Source: Orientallactaga sibirica
Lineage: Eukaryota > Chordata > Mammalia > Rodentia > Dipodidae
Direction of reading: 5' to 3'
Assembly: GCA_036365145.1 (NCBI GenBank)
Contig: JAEOAD010000018.1
Coordinates: 14,738,501-14,802,500 of the forward strand
Length of the DNA stretch: 64,000 nt
The stretch's first letter is position 1, and each line of letters opens with the position of its first letter. The notes under the pieces are model-generated. The model ran no database searches, had not been told where the DNA came from, and saw only the letters and a program-made list of their open reading frames with translations. Below are positions 23,480 through 34,037 of the stretch, one piece after another. The position numbers and the translations under genes were made by a program.

Positions 23480-24279
23480 TTACTGTTTTTATAAAAATGA
23501 GAGTGTATATGGCATCTAGGAGATTAAAATATTTAAAATATACTTTCTGTGCTTTTATTATGAGCTGAAAAATCATTAATCAAAACATTAACTGCACAAA
23601 CTGTACCAAGTGTAATGATCAAGATGAATACCCTTTCAAAACAAAGAAGAGATACTGTTGCTGGGATACCCAGTGTGGAAGGGAGAGTCAGTAAATGACA
23701 ATTTAAACTTTTAAGGAACAAGAAAGTGAACCATCTGGATTTAATCAGCATACATCTATTACTAGCATTAGCCCCACAATTAAGACACTCATAAAATTCT
23801 ACTGTGTGAATAAGAGCTTTCCTGAATCATCGTTTATCCACAATACTCTACCACATAACTGTTTCATGTGTTGAGTTCAAACAACAAGAAAATGCAGTCT
23901 ATAAAGGAGAAAGTATTTGCCAATTAGTTACTTTCCATCATATTTTTAATATAACTGATAAAATAATGATTTTAATAGTTTTTATTATTATAATTTTCAT
24001 AATGTTAATAATTTATTAATAATGCATAGCATGGAATAATTAATAATTTGATTAAATAGATTTATACTATATTTATTGAAAGTGTTTTAGCAGTCTAATT
24101 TTAGAAACAATTATAATATTTTAGAAGATGCAATTAAAGTTTATGGGAGAAATATTGTAACATAGTTCTCATAATAAGACTTGAGAAACAATGGACTTTG
24201 CTTCTAATCATTCTGAATTTTAAAAGCAACCAGACATTAATGTGAACTGTTTTATTTTTTGCAGTTTGCATACATATAT

Positions 24280-24283
<4 letters not shown>
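23480..24283. other. Unassigned, very AT-rich sequence
   Basis: TAAT-rich between 23930 and 24120. No transposon or exon recognised. Confidence 0.45.

Positions 24284-24366
<83 letters not shown>
24284..24366. repeat. Compound microsatellite (AC)22(AT)19
   Basis: 44 bases of AC followed directly by about 38 bases of AT. The AC half can flip to Z-DNA and the AT half can extrude a cruciform. Open frames across it are repeat artefacts. Confidence 0.97.
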
Positions 24367-24368
<2 letters not shown>

Positions 24369-24448
24369 TTCAGAACATATAGAAGATTCAAGGTTAACTT
24401 AATAGCATAATGTATGAATAGGGAAATTGTCCTGTTGGAAAAATGACA

Positions 24449-24765
24449 GGAATCTGGGAAGATAGCTCTGTCAGTAGCATGATACTTTATAACCATAAGA
24501 CCTGAGTTAGATCTCCATTATCCAAGCAAAAAATGCTGGGCTTGGTAGCACACACCTATATTTATAATGATGGGGAAGTAGAAATTGGAGAATCCCTGAG
24601 TCTCACTAACTAGCCAGCCTACCCTGATTGATGAGCTCTGGACCAATGGGAAACCCTATCTCAGAAACAAACAGCATTCCTGAAGATGATGCCTCAGGTT
24701 GTCCTCTATCTTCAACATATCAGATACACACACACACACACACACACACACATGCACGCACTCAG
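24449..24765 (+). mobile_element. B4 SINE, plus strand
   Basis: ID-like head (gatagctctgtcagtagc, decayed), B1-like middle (tgctgggcttggtagcacac), actagccagcctaccctgat, then gatgcctcaggttgtcctct and an (AC)n end at 24724-24751, the typical B4 order. Confidence 0.8.
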
Positions 24766-24769
24766 AGTA

Positions 24770-25429
24770 CACAGTACACTGTGATAAGTAGAAGTCAGGA
24801 GCTGAAGAGTATTTTTCAGGGCAACAGAGTAATACCAGACTTAGTTAGAAGAGACCTTCTGCAGAATGGTGCACCTGTGACAGTACCTGTCCACTGCTCA
24901 TCAGGACATAGGCTTAGCAGGCCACAGGGAAAAATATACATTGGAAGAGTAAATATGTTTAATCTGTCTTCCTTCATTTAACACAATACTAATGCCTCTT
25001 GCAATAAACATAAGTTTATTCTTCTATGAAAGTGTGATAGAAGTTTGAAGAAAAAGCAACATATGTTTCAAAATTTTCAGATTATACTGAGTTGAATTCC
25101 TGTGACTTTTCTAAACTGAAAATTGCTTTTCTTGAAAGTCACTTTTGTTTCTGTGTAGTAACAATTTTATTACTGAAGCGACATTGGGTTTTGAATAAGA
25201 AACTAGAAGTAAAAAAGCAAGTCAAGCAGCAGGTGGGAATAAATGAGAATTAAATATGTAATAAGATAGAAATGTGCTTCTCTGCCACTTCTTCTATATT
25301 CTTCTGGATACTGAGAGAAAAAACCCATATAAGAAATGACAGAAACTGTATTGAGAGAGTCTTCTCTTTGTGTCTGTATTGACAGAACATTTCTAATGAC
25401 AGCCATACAATTAATGACTACTTCAAAGA
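24770..25429. other. Unassigned sequence
   Basis: No repeat family recognised. AATAAA-like motifs are common at this AT content. Confidence 0.4.
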
Positions 25430-25570
25430 CAACAGATAACTTGTAGTGTGTTTATATGATAAAATATTATTGAGCCATCAAAGCAGCAAACTCCTAACAC
25501 AGGTGAATTATGAATATAATGATTAGCAAACAAAGACAGAAATACAAAATGGGTATTTTGTGTATCTCTC
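25430..25570 (+). mobile_element. Ancient L1M ORF2/3'UTR relic
   Basis: tgataaaatattattgagcc atca and the following text match the L1M segment usually read as tggaatattattcagcaat, near the end of ORF2. Highly decayed. Confidence 0.45.
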
Positions 25571-26410
25571 TATCTAGACTTCAAAAAAGGCATTAATAAT
25601 CTATGGTGAAAAAAACAAACCCATAAGGGAATACTTGCAACCACATTACATCCTTATTTCCAAGCCCTGCTATGGAGTCTAATGAATTATTAATTTTTTG
25701 AAACAAAAGGTAAATCCAGAATCAGGGCAAGGTGTATGGGCCATGATTTACTTGTTTTGTTTTGTGACTTTTTTCAGTGATGGGGATCAAGCTAAATTAC
25801 TTATCCATATTGGGAAAAAACCCTACCAATGAGCAATTCCCTTCCCTGAAGCATATTAATTTATATGAATGATGGCTACCCAGTAAAATAGAGGAGTCAA
25901 TTTCAAATAGCTTTTACTGTCCAAGGTACGAAAATATGGTAATTAAAATGATGCCAACAAAGTATTTTAGTTCTTTGAATAAGATAGAAGTCCTAAACTC
26001 TTAATTGTATATGAATATACAGACAAGTAGAAATATAAATGCAAAAATAAAACTGGTAAAATACAATACCAAATGACAAACATGGAATGACTGATTTAGA
26101 AAATCATTAGTGGACACAAAAACAAGTTGCAGAGTTTTTTTTTTAAATTAGCTTATGATCATCTTATAAAATCATGGCATCTTCTCCAAAATTACCAATT
26201 AGGTATTGGGAGGGGATAGGAACTCTTGGATGAAATAAAAATAGTTAGTGTGCCAATATGGTGAAAAACCATTATTCTATGATGTGTGTGATGCACTGAG
26301 GAGATCATATCACATGTGCTATTTCTGCCAAAGTGTATCAATGGATACAGCTTAAACTAAAGAGAAGTCTCCATATACCTGGTCTGCCTCTTTAGAACTG
26401 TCAGTATTAA
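25571..26410. other. Mostly unassigned, with a possible ID-like relic
   Basis: gtgatggggatcaagctaaa (about 25779) to ccaatgagcaattcccttcc (about 25845) resembles the complement of an ID/tRNA-derived SINE head on the minus strand. The remainder is unassigned. Confidence 0.4.
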
Positions 26411-26417
26411 AGAAGAC

Positions 26418-26562
26418 ATTGGCACACACCTTTAATCCCAGCACCTGGGAGGCAAATTTGGAGGATCTCTGAGTTCAAGGCCACCCTGAGACTACATCGT
26501 GAATTCCAGGTCAGCCTGGGCTACAGTGAGACACTACCTGAAAAAACAAAAAAAAAAAAAAA
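26418..26562 (+). mobile_element. B1 SINE, 5'-truncated
   Basis: Begins at gcacacacctttaatcccag, lacking the first bases of box A. Full thereafter to a 14-A tail. Left gaagacattg and right aaacattgaag hint at the duplication. Confidence 0.92.
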
Positions 26563-26564
26563 CA

Positions 26565-26972
26565 TTGAAGGAAGCTAGAGAAAATGGTAGCCAAACAGTG
26601 GGAGATTGTATATTGACTCTTGGAATAAATAGCTACCAAGAACATGACTGGGGGCAATTAATGAAATTTGGATAGGGACCTTGGAATTTATCTGAGGTTA
26701 GCCATGTTTTTCTGCAGAGGTCGGGTAGTAAATACTTCAGGGCTCAGAGACTATATATTCTTTTTTGTAACCACTCTTCTGGGCATTATAGCAGGAAAGC
26801 AGTAGAGACAATACATGACAGAGATCTGACTGTTGGATAAGGGAATATGTTTCATTTTTTTCTGTCTTCCTGATTTTAATTTATGCAGACTTCTATTTTA
26901 TCCTCTCTTAGCACATAGAATATATTTTCAAATATTTTCCACTGGTTGTCCTCGAGTTACAAATATACACTT
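26565..26972. other. Unassigned sequence
   Basis: No family recognised. A 72-codon frame overlapping its end (26833-27051) is T-rich and runs into the B4. Confidence 0.4.
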
Positions 26973-26974
26973 TT

Positions 26975-27357
26975 TGCAGTGTGTGTGCATGTGTGCACTA
27001 TGTGTAGTGCAGTATATGTATGTGGGGTACAGATTTGTGCACTATACATGACCATGTGGAGGCTAAGAGGTGAACTTTGGGTGCCCTTCTCTAATTGTTC
27101 ATCTGTGTGCTTCCTTGAGACAGGTTTCAGAGGTTTCTCCCTCAACACAGAGCCGCTGCTGTTTTAAGGTCAGCAAGATCCAGTGATTTTCCTGTCTCTG
27201 CCTGCCCCTACTGACCAGGATTAGAAACATCTGTGGCCATGCTCAGGTTTTTATATGGGTTCTGGGATTTAAATTAAGATTGTTTCAAGCTCTCCTAGAC
27301 CCTCATGCTTTATGTGGCAAGCACCCTTAGCCCCTCAACCAACCATTTTCCCGAGCC
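26975..27357 (-). mobile_element. B4 SINE
   Basis: Minus-strand B4: TG-rich end at 26979-27040, catgtggaggctaagaggtg, ttgagacaggtttcagagg, ttatatgggttctgggattt and tagcccctcaaccaacc near the ID-like head. Diverged but ordered. Confidence 0.75.
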
Positions 27358-27417
27358 CTAATATATATAATTTTATTATTTATTATTATATTATATATGA
27401 CATTTAAATATATTTTA

Positions 27418-27647
27418 AAAGTATATTTATTTGACAAAGATAGATAGAGAGAGAGAGAGAGAGAAAGAAAGAGAAAGAGAAAAAGAAAGACTGTTTATGG
27501 GTGTGTTAGAGATTCTTGACATAGAAAATGAACTCCATATGCATGTGCCACTTTGTGCATCTGGCTTTACATGGGTACTGGGGATTGAACATGGACCAGC
27601 ATATTTTGCAAATAAGTGCCTTGAACTGCTGAGGCATCTTTCCAACT
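27418..27647 (-). mobile_element. DIP-like SINE
   Basis: Tail tatttatttgac, GA-rich run, cttgacatagaaaatgaact and a decayed head. Flanks aaatatatttta and aaaatatatatta look like the duplication. The minus-strand 123-codon frame here (27427-27798) is a SINE by-product. Confidence 0.88.
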
Positions 27648-27818
27648 CTAAAATATATATTAACTGAGCAAAGTTCACTCTCAAATAACAATACTTCACA
27701 TATAACTTAGGTGACCTACAGTATTCCTGGTTCCTCCCTTCTGTCTTTATGGCTTTGCTCTCATTCATTCCACTCATCCATATGATGACATCTCCCAATA
27801 GATTGTAATTATTATTAT

Positions 27819-28024
27819 TCTTTTTATTTGAGAGAGAGAGAGAATGGGCATGCCAGCAGCCTCTTAGCCACTGTCAATGAATTCCAGATGCGCCCCCTTC
27901 TGGGCAAGTGTGACATTGCGGTCTTGTGTCACTGTGTCTGGCTAAATGTGGGACCTGGAGAATCCAACAGGCACTCTTAGGCTTTGCAGGTGGGTGCCTT
28001 AACCACTAAGCCATCTCTTCAGCC
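27819..28024 (-). mobile_element. DIP-like SINE, long subtype
   Basis: Carries the extra block gcccccttctgggcaagtgt, gacattgcggtcttgtgtca. Flanked by tgtaattattatt on both sides (about 27806 and 28025). Confidence 0.93.
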
Positions 28025-28714
28025 TGTAATTATTATTTTAAAGAGGTTTTACCAATCAAGTAAGAAGAAGAAGACATATATTTCCCTTTTTACCATTATT
28101 AGTTTGTTCACTGACAATCATTTCTTTGTATGAAAAAAGTTTCTCGTTTGCAAAATTTTCTTCTAAATAAAAGACATTAAACATCATCTACAAGGCAGGT
28201 TTGCAAGTGCCCTTGCTTCTTTCAACTTATGTTTGTCCTAGAATCTCAATCAGTTTTGAAGGATGACTTCACTATCAGCCGAATTCAAGTCTCCTGTTTT
28301 CATCTTTCACCCCATTGCATAATTCACTCTTTTCATTTTTGCCTCATTTATGACAATCATTCTGCTATATTGTCTTCCTCCTTGAGCTACAGATAAAAGT
28401 GTTTCCCTTTTTCCATCTGGCTCCATTCATAATTTTTCTCTTTGTCCGGGGTATTCTGCTTGTTCATTGTGAGATGCCTGGATGTGAGCTTTCTTCATTT
28501 TGCTTTGTTCTTTTGAGGTGGTGAGTCTCCTGACATTGTTCTTTGAGCTTCCTGGGTTATACTTTGTTCTGGGAAATTTGTCACTATTATTACTTCAAAT
28601 ATTTTCAAGCTCTGTCTTTCCTTCCTGACATTTCAAATATGCATGATGTCTGATTTTTACACTTTAGATATTCAGTTCTGAGGTTTTAAATTTGTTTTGT
28701 TTCTCTTCCATTTT

Positions 28715-28760
<46 letters not shown>
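28715..28760. repeat. (CTTT)n microsatellite
   Basis: About 11 CTTT units followed by a looser CT-rich tract to 28812, inside the L1M. Confidence 0.95.
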
Positions 28761-28761
<1 letters not shown>

Positions 28762-28841
28762 CTATCTCTCTCTTTTCTGTTTCTCTTTCTTTTTTTTTTT
28801 CTTTCTCTCTTTCTAGCGTGCTTGTTTGCTTTCTTTCTTTC

Positions 28842-28985
28842 CTTTTTGGAAATAGGGTCTTGGTCTAGCCCAGGTTGACCTGGAATTCACGATGTAATTT
28901 CAGGCTTTCCTCAAACATACACCAATCCTCCTTCCTATGCCTCCCCAAATGCTGGGATTCAACAGGTGTGCCACCATGTCTGGTT
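28842..28985 (-). mobile_element. B1 SINE nested in L1M
   Basis: gttgacctggaattcacgat and aaatgctgggattcaacagg identify B1 on the minus strand. The CT-rich tract to its left may be its expanded tail. Confidence 0.88.
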
Positions 28986-29580
28986 CTCCACCATTCCTGA
29001 TTGAGAGATTCTACTCACTGAATCTCAGTTTCTGGCTCTCAACTTCACTCAATTCTGGGGAACCTATCAGATTCTTCCCTTCAATTACAGATTTTGATTT
29101 ATAACATTTTATGGTGATCTTTTCAGTTCTATTTCTGTTCTTAAAGTCATCTGCTTATTACTATAAGAAAAGTTACATATTAATTATAGCTGTTTTGTGT
29201 TTCATGACTGATAATTTTGATATCCTAGCCATGAAAATACTTGGTTATTTCTTCAAAGACTTTATTCAGATGATAGGGATTTAGAATGCCTTCTACTTTT
29301 GTGAAAGTTTCTGGAACTGAGGTCCAAAGATCGGTAGTATGACGGAACAACTTGCATAGGAGTTGATTTCCATTTAATATTTGCTATGCTGGTGGTAATA
29401 CAACAAGCCTAAGTTCCTTCATGTCTTCATTATTTCTATTTTCTTCTCTTGACATCATCAGATATTCTAAAGAAGTCATTCATAAATAAATAGACCCTAT
29501 CTTGAAGCTTGTTCATTTGTAATCTACTGATATACTAGAGCCTGTTGATGTCATAAAGTGTGAAGGAAAGGAAATTTTCT

Positions 29581-30149
29581 ACAATCTGATGATTAAACCC
29601 CATGCTTTTATTGGCCCTGTGTCTAGTGTCCATAGGCTTCAAAGTGTTTTTCTTCTTTTATCACCTTCCCATTTGGTGTGAAAGGAAGGACAGATGGGAC
29701 AACAGTGGGAGAAATGCTTCTGCCTTTTCATTCAGAGGGATAAGACCTACTATAAAATCTTTGCCCTGGAGAGCAGGTCTTTGTTTTAGAAAACATAGTG
29801 TGTATTTCACTATCTGATTTTTCTTGCTTTTTTTTCCAGTGAGAATTTGGGCAATGGTTAGAGATGGAATTCACAGAATATGAAGATGCCTCCAAAACTA
29901 TGGGCATACAGCCAGTAGCCAGCAATGTGTCAGATAATGGCCTATCCATTTCTAAGGTTTAGTGGCTTCTGGCACTTCTGCTCTACTGAAGCTTTATCAC
30001 AGTTGCAGCCCTCTATTCTGTCTCCCCACATATGTTTGGTCTCACTTATTATGAAGAAAGCTCTGCCTGATGACAGCCAAATTCATTATATGCCAAGTCT
30101 ATATAAAGTAATATTATTATTGGATTTTTAAGTTAAAGGGCTTGTTTGG
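29581..30149. other. Unassigned, possibly decayed L1M
   Basis: Could continue the L1M to its left, but I recognise no specific block. Small frames on both strands have no domain. Confidence 0.35.
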
Positions 30150-30258
30150 ATTACAGATATACTATATGGTTGGATTTATGTGGGTTCTCAGGATCTGAAC
30201 TCAGTTATCAGGTTTGTGCACCCATGTTGTTACCCAGTGAGCCATCTCCCCATTCCCA
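30150..30258 (-). mobile_element. B3/B4-type SINE head fragment
   Basis: atttatgtgggttctcagga, tctgaactcag and cccagtgagccatctcccca are the complement of a B3/B4 5' half. The 3' half is absent. Confidence 0.7.
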
Positions 30259-30715
30259 TCCCCGCTTGATAAGTTTTGTGTTTATTTTCAATTACCTTTT
30301 TTCTTCCCACATGTGCCTTAGAATCATGAAGCCTACCTCCCCACCTTTCTCTCTGTCCATTGGTGTTCTTTCCCATAGCTGTAAGCATTTGTGGTCTCTG
30401 CTTTATGGGACACCATGTGGAAATGCAAATGGGAAAGTGGATGAGTGCCTTGATTTCCAACAAGTGACCAAACCACAGACTACATTCATTATTCACAGAG
30501 GATTGACAGCACTGATAACTTTCCAACTGTTTTGTGGCTGATATTTTTCATACCACCAAAAAAATGTAGTTTATTCAGGTTTATATTACTGTGAAAAGAA
30601 GGAGAGCTTATGCTTATTTTGTTATTTCACTGCTGGGTTTAAATTTAAAATTACTTAAGTAACATTCTGAAATATACCACAAAGTAGAAAGCTAAAAAGT
30701 TGTAGAATCTTTTAA
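30259..30715. other. Unassigned sequence
   Basis: The open frames over this stretch (131 codons plus, 98 codons minus, overlapping) are antisense to one another. The plus frame also starts inside the SINE fragment, so neither is credible. Confidence 0.4.
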
Positions 30716-30916
30716 AAATTGTATTTATTTATTTTGGGGCAGAGAGGAAGAAAGAGAGAGAGAGAGAGAATAGGCATGCCAGGGCCTCTACCATTGCAAA
30801 TAAAGTTGATGCATGTGCAACTTTGTGCATCTGGCTTTAGTGGGTACTGGTAAATTGAACCCAGGTTGATAGGATTTGCAGGTAAGTGTCTTAAGTACTG
30901 AGCCATCTCTCTTTCC
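30716..30916 (-). mobile_element. DIP-like SINE
   Basis: Complete minus-strand copy with a small deletion in the core. Duplication gttgtagaatctttt (left) against aatgtagaaatctta (right). Confidence 0.93.
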
Positions 30917-30919
30917 AAT

Positions 30920-31579
30920 GTAGAAATCTTACAGTTAATGCCACCTCATTAATAAAATTGATAACAGAAACATTTTAGAATCCTGTTTAAGGAGAATAGA
31001 GTTAACGTAGAATCATAGATATCATAACCAAGTAACTATCCATAGCTAGAAAGAATGTAAGAATTTTAAAAAGAAAAGAAGCTTCAGAAAACAGAGACAT
31101 CATAGTATAATTTATAACTAGATTCTCAGCTCTTGAACTCAGGTAATAAATTTTATACTGTTTGCTATTTTCTTGCAAAACATAATGTGCAAGATATTAA
31201 GAACACAATGCTTTCTTGGGAAATTAATAATGATTAGGGAAAGGGTTAGAGTTTGCACACAGATTTTAGAGATAATACTTAATGGATTTATTTTAGCTCT
31301 ATAACCAAAATAGGGAAGTAACTAAGATGCTGTCTTCATGGACATGTGCATACAAGGATGTGAGGACTAGGATGGAAGTTTTCAAATATGTTGACAAAGA
31401 TTTTTATATTCCTTTCATTAATAGGTAGTGATCTATATTTCTTCACTATCAAACAAGGTGGTGAGTGGCTCTATGGTCATCATTTCAACCAATATTAATG
31501 CAAAATATTATCGTGTAACATGAGAAGCTAGATTATAAACTAAGAGGCTGTTTCTAGAAATTACATGCTAAAAATTTTT
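30920..31579. other. Unassigned sequence
   Basis: No repeat, exon or RNA gene recognised. Confidence 0.45.
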
Positions 31580-31800
31580 TTGGAGTGTGCATGCAGGTGT
31601 TGTGAGCAGTATGTATAGATGCATAACCAAATATGTGCATGCATGTGGAGGTCCTTCCCTGTTACCCTTCCCTTTCTTCCCTGAAACAGAATTTCTCACA
31701 GTTATGTGGTTAGACTGGCTGACCTGAGAGCTCCAGTTATCCTTCAGTCTCTGTCCCCTTCAATGATGGCATTACAGGTACAGGTGTCTGTGGCCAGCCC
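31580..31800 (-). mobile_element. B4-like SINE, truncated
   Basis: tgcatgcatgtggaggtcct, then a decayed ccctgaaacagaatttctca (cf. gagacagggtctctca), gactggctgacctgagagct and ggcattacaggtacaggtgt. The ID-like head is missing. Confidence 0.6.
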
Positions 31801-31967
31801 AGGTGAAATTTCAAAAGAATGGAAAAGTATTAAATAGCAATGTTGAATTAATTTAACTTTGGATGTAGATAAGATGGAGGTTGTAAAGAATTCCAATCTG
31901 CCCTCACAAAAATAAAAAGAAGAATGAAAGGAAATAGAAAGTGTAAAAGAAAATTAAAAAATTGAGA

Positions 31968-32728
31968 CTTCCGGTCAAGATGGCCTAACCACGCCTCACC
32001 TTGTGGCAAGGAAAAGCAAGACATTCAGGGTTAAGTGAGGTTTTTAACTGTCTGCAGATTCTAGTAGTCTTCCAGTGGGAGGGTTCAGAGGAGCAAAGTA
32101 GAGAATCCACTGATAAGCAAGCTCTTGGGTAGCCCATGAGTCCTGCAGTCCACTCAAGCAGCCATCAGAGCCCAAGTCCCAGCTGCAGGTTCCTCTTGCA
32201 CTAACCACAGGCTTAGCGCATTCACCCCTCCCCACCCTGACCTAGGCTTTCCCACCCCATGCAGAATTCCACACACAACCCCATCCCACTCACCGCCGCC
32301 ACCACACCCCCCATCCTCCCTTCCCATGCCCCAACCCAGAACAACAGACAAGCATTTCCCCACCCTGACCTAGGCTTTCCCACCCCCAGGGAGCTCCTCT
32401 GGAAGGCCATCCCATTCACAGCTGCCACTTCCTCCCTGTACAGGGACCCAGGCCAACAGGCTAGTATTCACCCCACCAGGACCTGCCCTAGGCTTTCCCA
32501 CCCCTGTGGAGCTCCATAGGGGAAAACGATCTCACCCACCACCACCATGCCTCATGCTCAGACCCAGGTCAACAGGCAAGTGTTCGCCCCACCCCACCTT
32601 GAACTCAGCTTTCCCACCCCCACAGAGCTGCATGCCCAAAAGCCATCCCACTCACTGCCAACGACTGTGCACCCAGTCAAGGGTAAACTATAGCTTCCTC
32701 CTAAATTTAATAAGATTCCTTCACTGTG
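31968..32728 (+). promoter_or_regulatory. L1 5'UTR/promoter
   Basis: The first bases, directly after the duplication, are cttccggtcaagatggcc. With the preceding A this gives an ETS-type core (acttccgg, 31967-31974) and a YY1-type core (caagatggcc, 31976-31985). Human L1 uses a YY1 site at the equivalent place to set its start site. The rest is C-rich with tandem monomers (32219-32690). The function here is inferred from position and motifs. Confidence 0.7.
32219..32690 (+). repeat. About four tandem monomers in the L1 5'UTR
   Basis: Units start near 32219, 32353, 32465 and 32581 (about 134, 112, 116 and 110 bases). Each opens with a cattcaccccaccctg-type block, continues with tag/cagctttcccacccc, then a gagctc/gagctg block and a catccca/atctcaccca block. 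The second and third units also end in gacccaggycaacaggc. Pairwise identity looks around 65-75% by eye. Several short frames here arise from the repeat. Confidence 0.8.
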
Positions 32729-33770
32729 ATGGGCAGCCCACAGCACAAAATGAATAATGTGAAAAATCAAATGCAAGTAAATCCAACAAGATTGCCCAGT
32801 CCCACAATGGATGTCTCTAATCAAAACACAGAAGAGATAATAGGATCAGAACCCCAAAATGAAGACACAAGTAATGAAACCCTGGCCATGAAAATAGTAG
32901 AATTTGCAGAAAATCAACAGAGGGCCAATAATTGTATGAATGCTATTCTCACTAGATTAGACCTATTATAAAAGAACCAGGAAGGGCTCCAAAGACAGTT
33001 CAATGACCTGAAGGAGAGCAAAAATACAGAGGATTCAATAACCAGCAAGCTAAGCTCAATGAAGACATAAATAAATGCAAGGATGATTCCAAGAAGCATT
33101 AAGAAAATCAGAAAATGATGTGAAAAGGCAACTTGACAGAGAGATGGAAACTGTACATAAAACAAAAAAACAGTAGATAAAACAAACCAAATTGAACAAA
33201 TCCAAAACTCTATAGAGGTTTTCAAGAATAGAATCAGCTATGTGGAGGATAGAAACTCAGAACTGGAAGACAAAACAGAAGAAACAGATCAAGAATCCAA
33301 AAGTTTCAATAAGTTCAAAAATTTTTTTGTGAACAGAACATGAGGGAAATGTGGGAAACCCTTAAATGCCCCAACATTAGGGTCATGGAGATACTAGAAG
33401 GGGAAGAAATTCAGACCAAAGACATGAACTTATTCAACAAAATATTCAAAGAAAACTTTCCACTCTCTCAAAAGAAAGTCCCATCAGGTTACAAGAAGCT
33501 AACAGAACTCCAAACAGACTTGACCAAAGGAAAAATTCTCCAAGACATGTTATCATTAAGACTCTAAACATCAACAACAAAGAGAAATTCCTAAAAGCAT
33601 CTGGGGAGAAACAACACATTATATATAATGGCAACCCCACCAGAATTACTTCAGAGTTCTCAGAGGAAACTCTGAAAGCCAGAAGGGTCTGGATTGGAAC
33701 ACTGCAAAGTCTAAGAATTTATGGCTTCCAACCCAAACTACCCTAGTATACTACTCTAGCAAAAGTATCC
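32729..33770 (+). pseudogene. L1 ORF1 remnant
   Basis: Starts at atgggcagcccacag, preceded by an in-phase gtg. A first open block runs to a stop at 32969-32971. A coiled-coil-like region follows with several stops. The RRM is recognisable at 33340-33567 (PNIRVMEILEGEE, LFNKIFKENFP), and the C-terminal RNA-binding domain at about 33640-33700 (RITSEFSEETLKARRVW). Intact ORF1p forms trimers that coat L1 RNA; this copy cannot make it. Confidence 0.85.
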
Positions 33771-34037
33771 TTCATAATATATGGTGAAAGAAAAACTTTC
33801 CTTGATAAAACCCAGCTTTACAACTATATGAACACAAAGACAAACCTACAGAGAGTACTTCAGGGAATTCTCCACACAGAAGAATCAATCAACCAACCTC
33901 AAGTGACTACGAGAAGCAGATCACAATAACCAAACACAGAGAAGGCAAAACAAACAAACAAACAACAACAACAACAACAACAACAAAACACAAACAAAAA
34001 ACTACAAAGCCCAAGAAAACACCAAACCACATAAACC

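Larger units (their letters stand above)
28060..29580 (-). mobile_element. Ancient L1M element
   Basis: Plus-strand text such as ctttgagcttcctgggttat, ttattacttcaaatattttc and ttagatattcagttctgagg is the complement of old mammalian L1M 5'UTR/ORF1-region sequence. Similar text resumes after the nested repeats (gagattctactcactgaatc, then ttaattatagctgttttgtg). Split by a (CTTT)n run and a B1. The right end is uncertain. Confidence 0.65.

Noticed and set aside
24134..24496. 120-codon minus-strand frame with Tyr-Ile and Val-Cys runs
   Set aside because: Translation of the (AC)(AT) microsatellite.
27427..27798. 123-codon minus-strand frame
   Set aside because: Made mostly from a DIP SINE and its GA-rich tail.
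30146..30541. 131-codon plus-strand open frame
   Set aside because: Starts inside a B3/B4 fragment and overlaps an opposing 98-codon frame. No domain or exon signals.
32154..32519. Overlapping glycine- and proline-rich frames
   Set aside because: By-product of the C-rich L1 5'UTR monomers.
32219..32690. CRISPR-like array of repeats and spacers
   Set aside because: Units are contiguous and about 110-130 bases long with diffuse similarity, inside an L1 5'UTR of a mammal. There are no short identical repeats.
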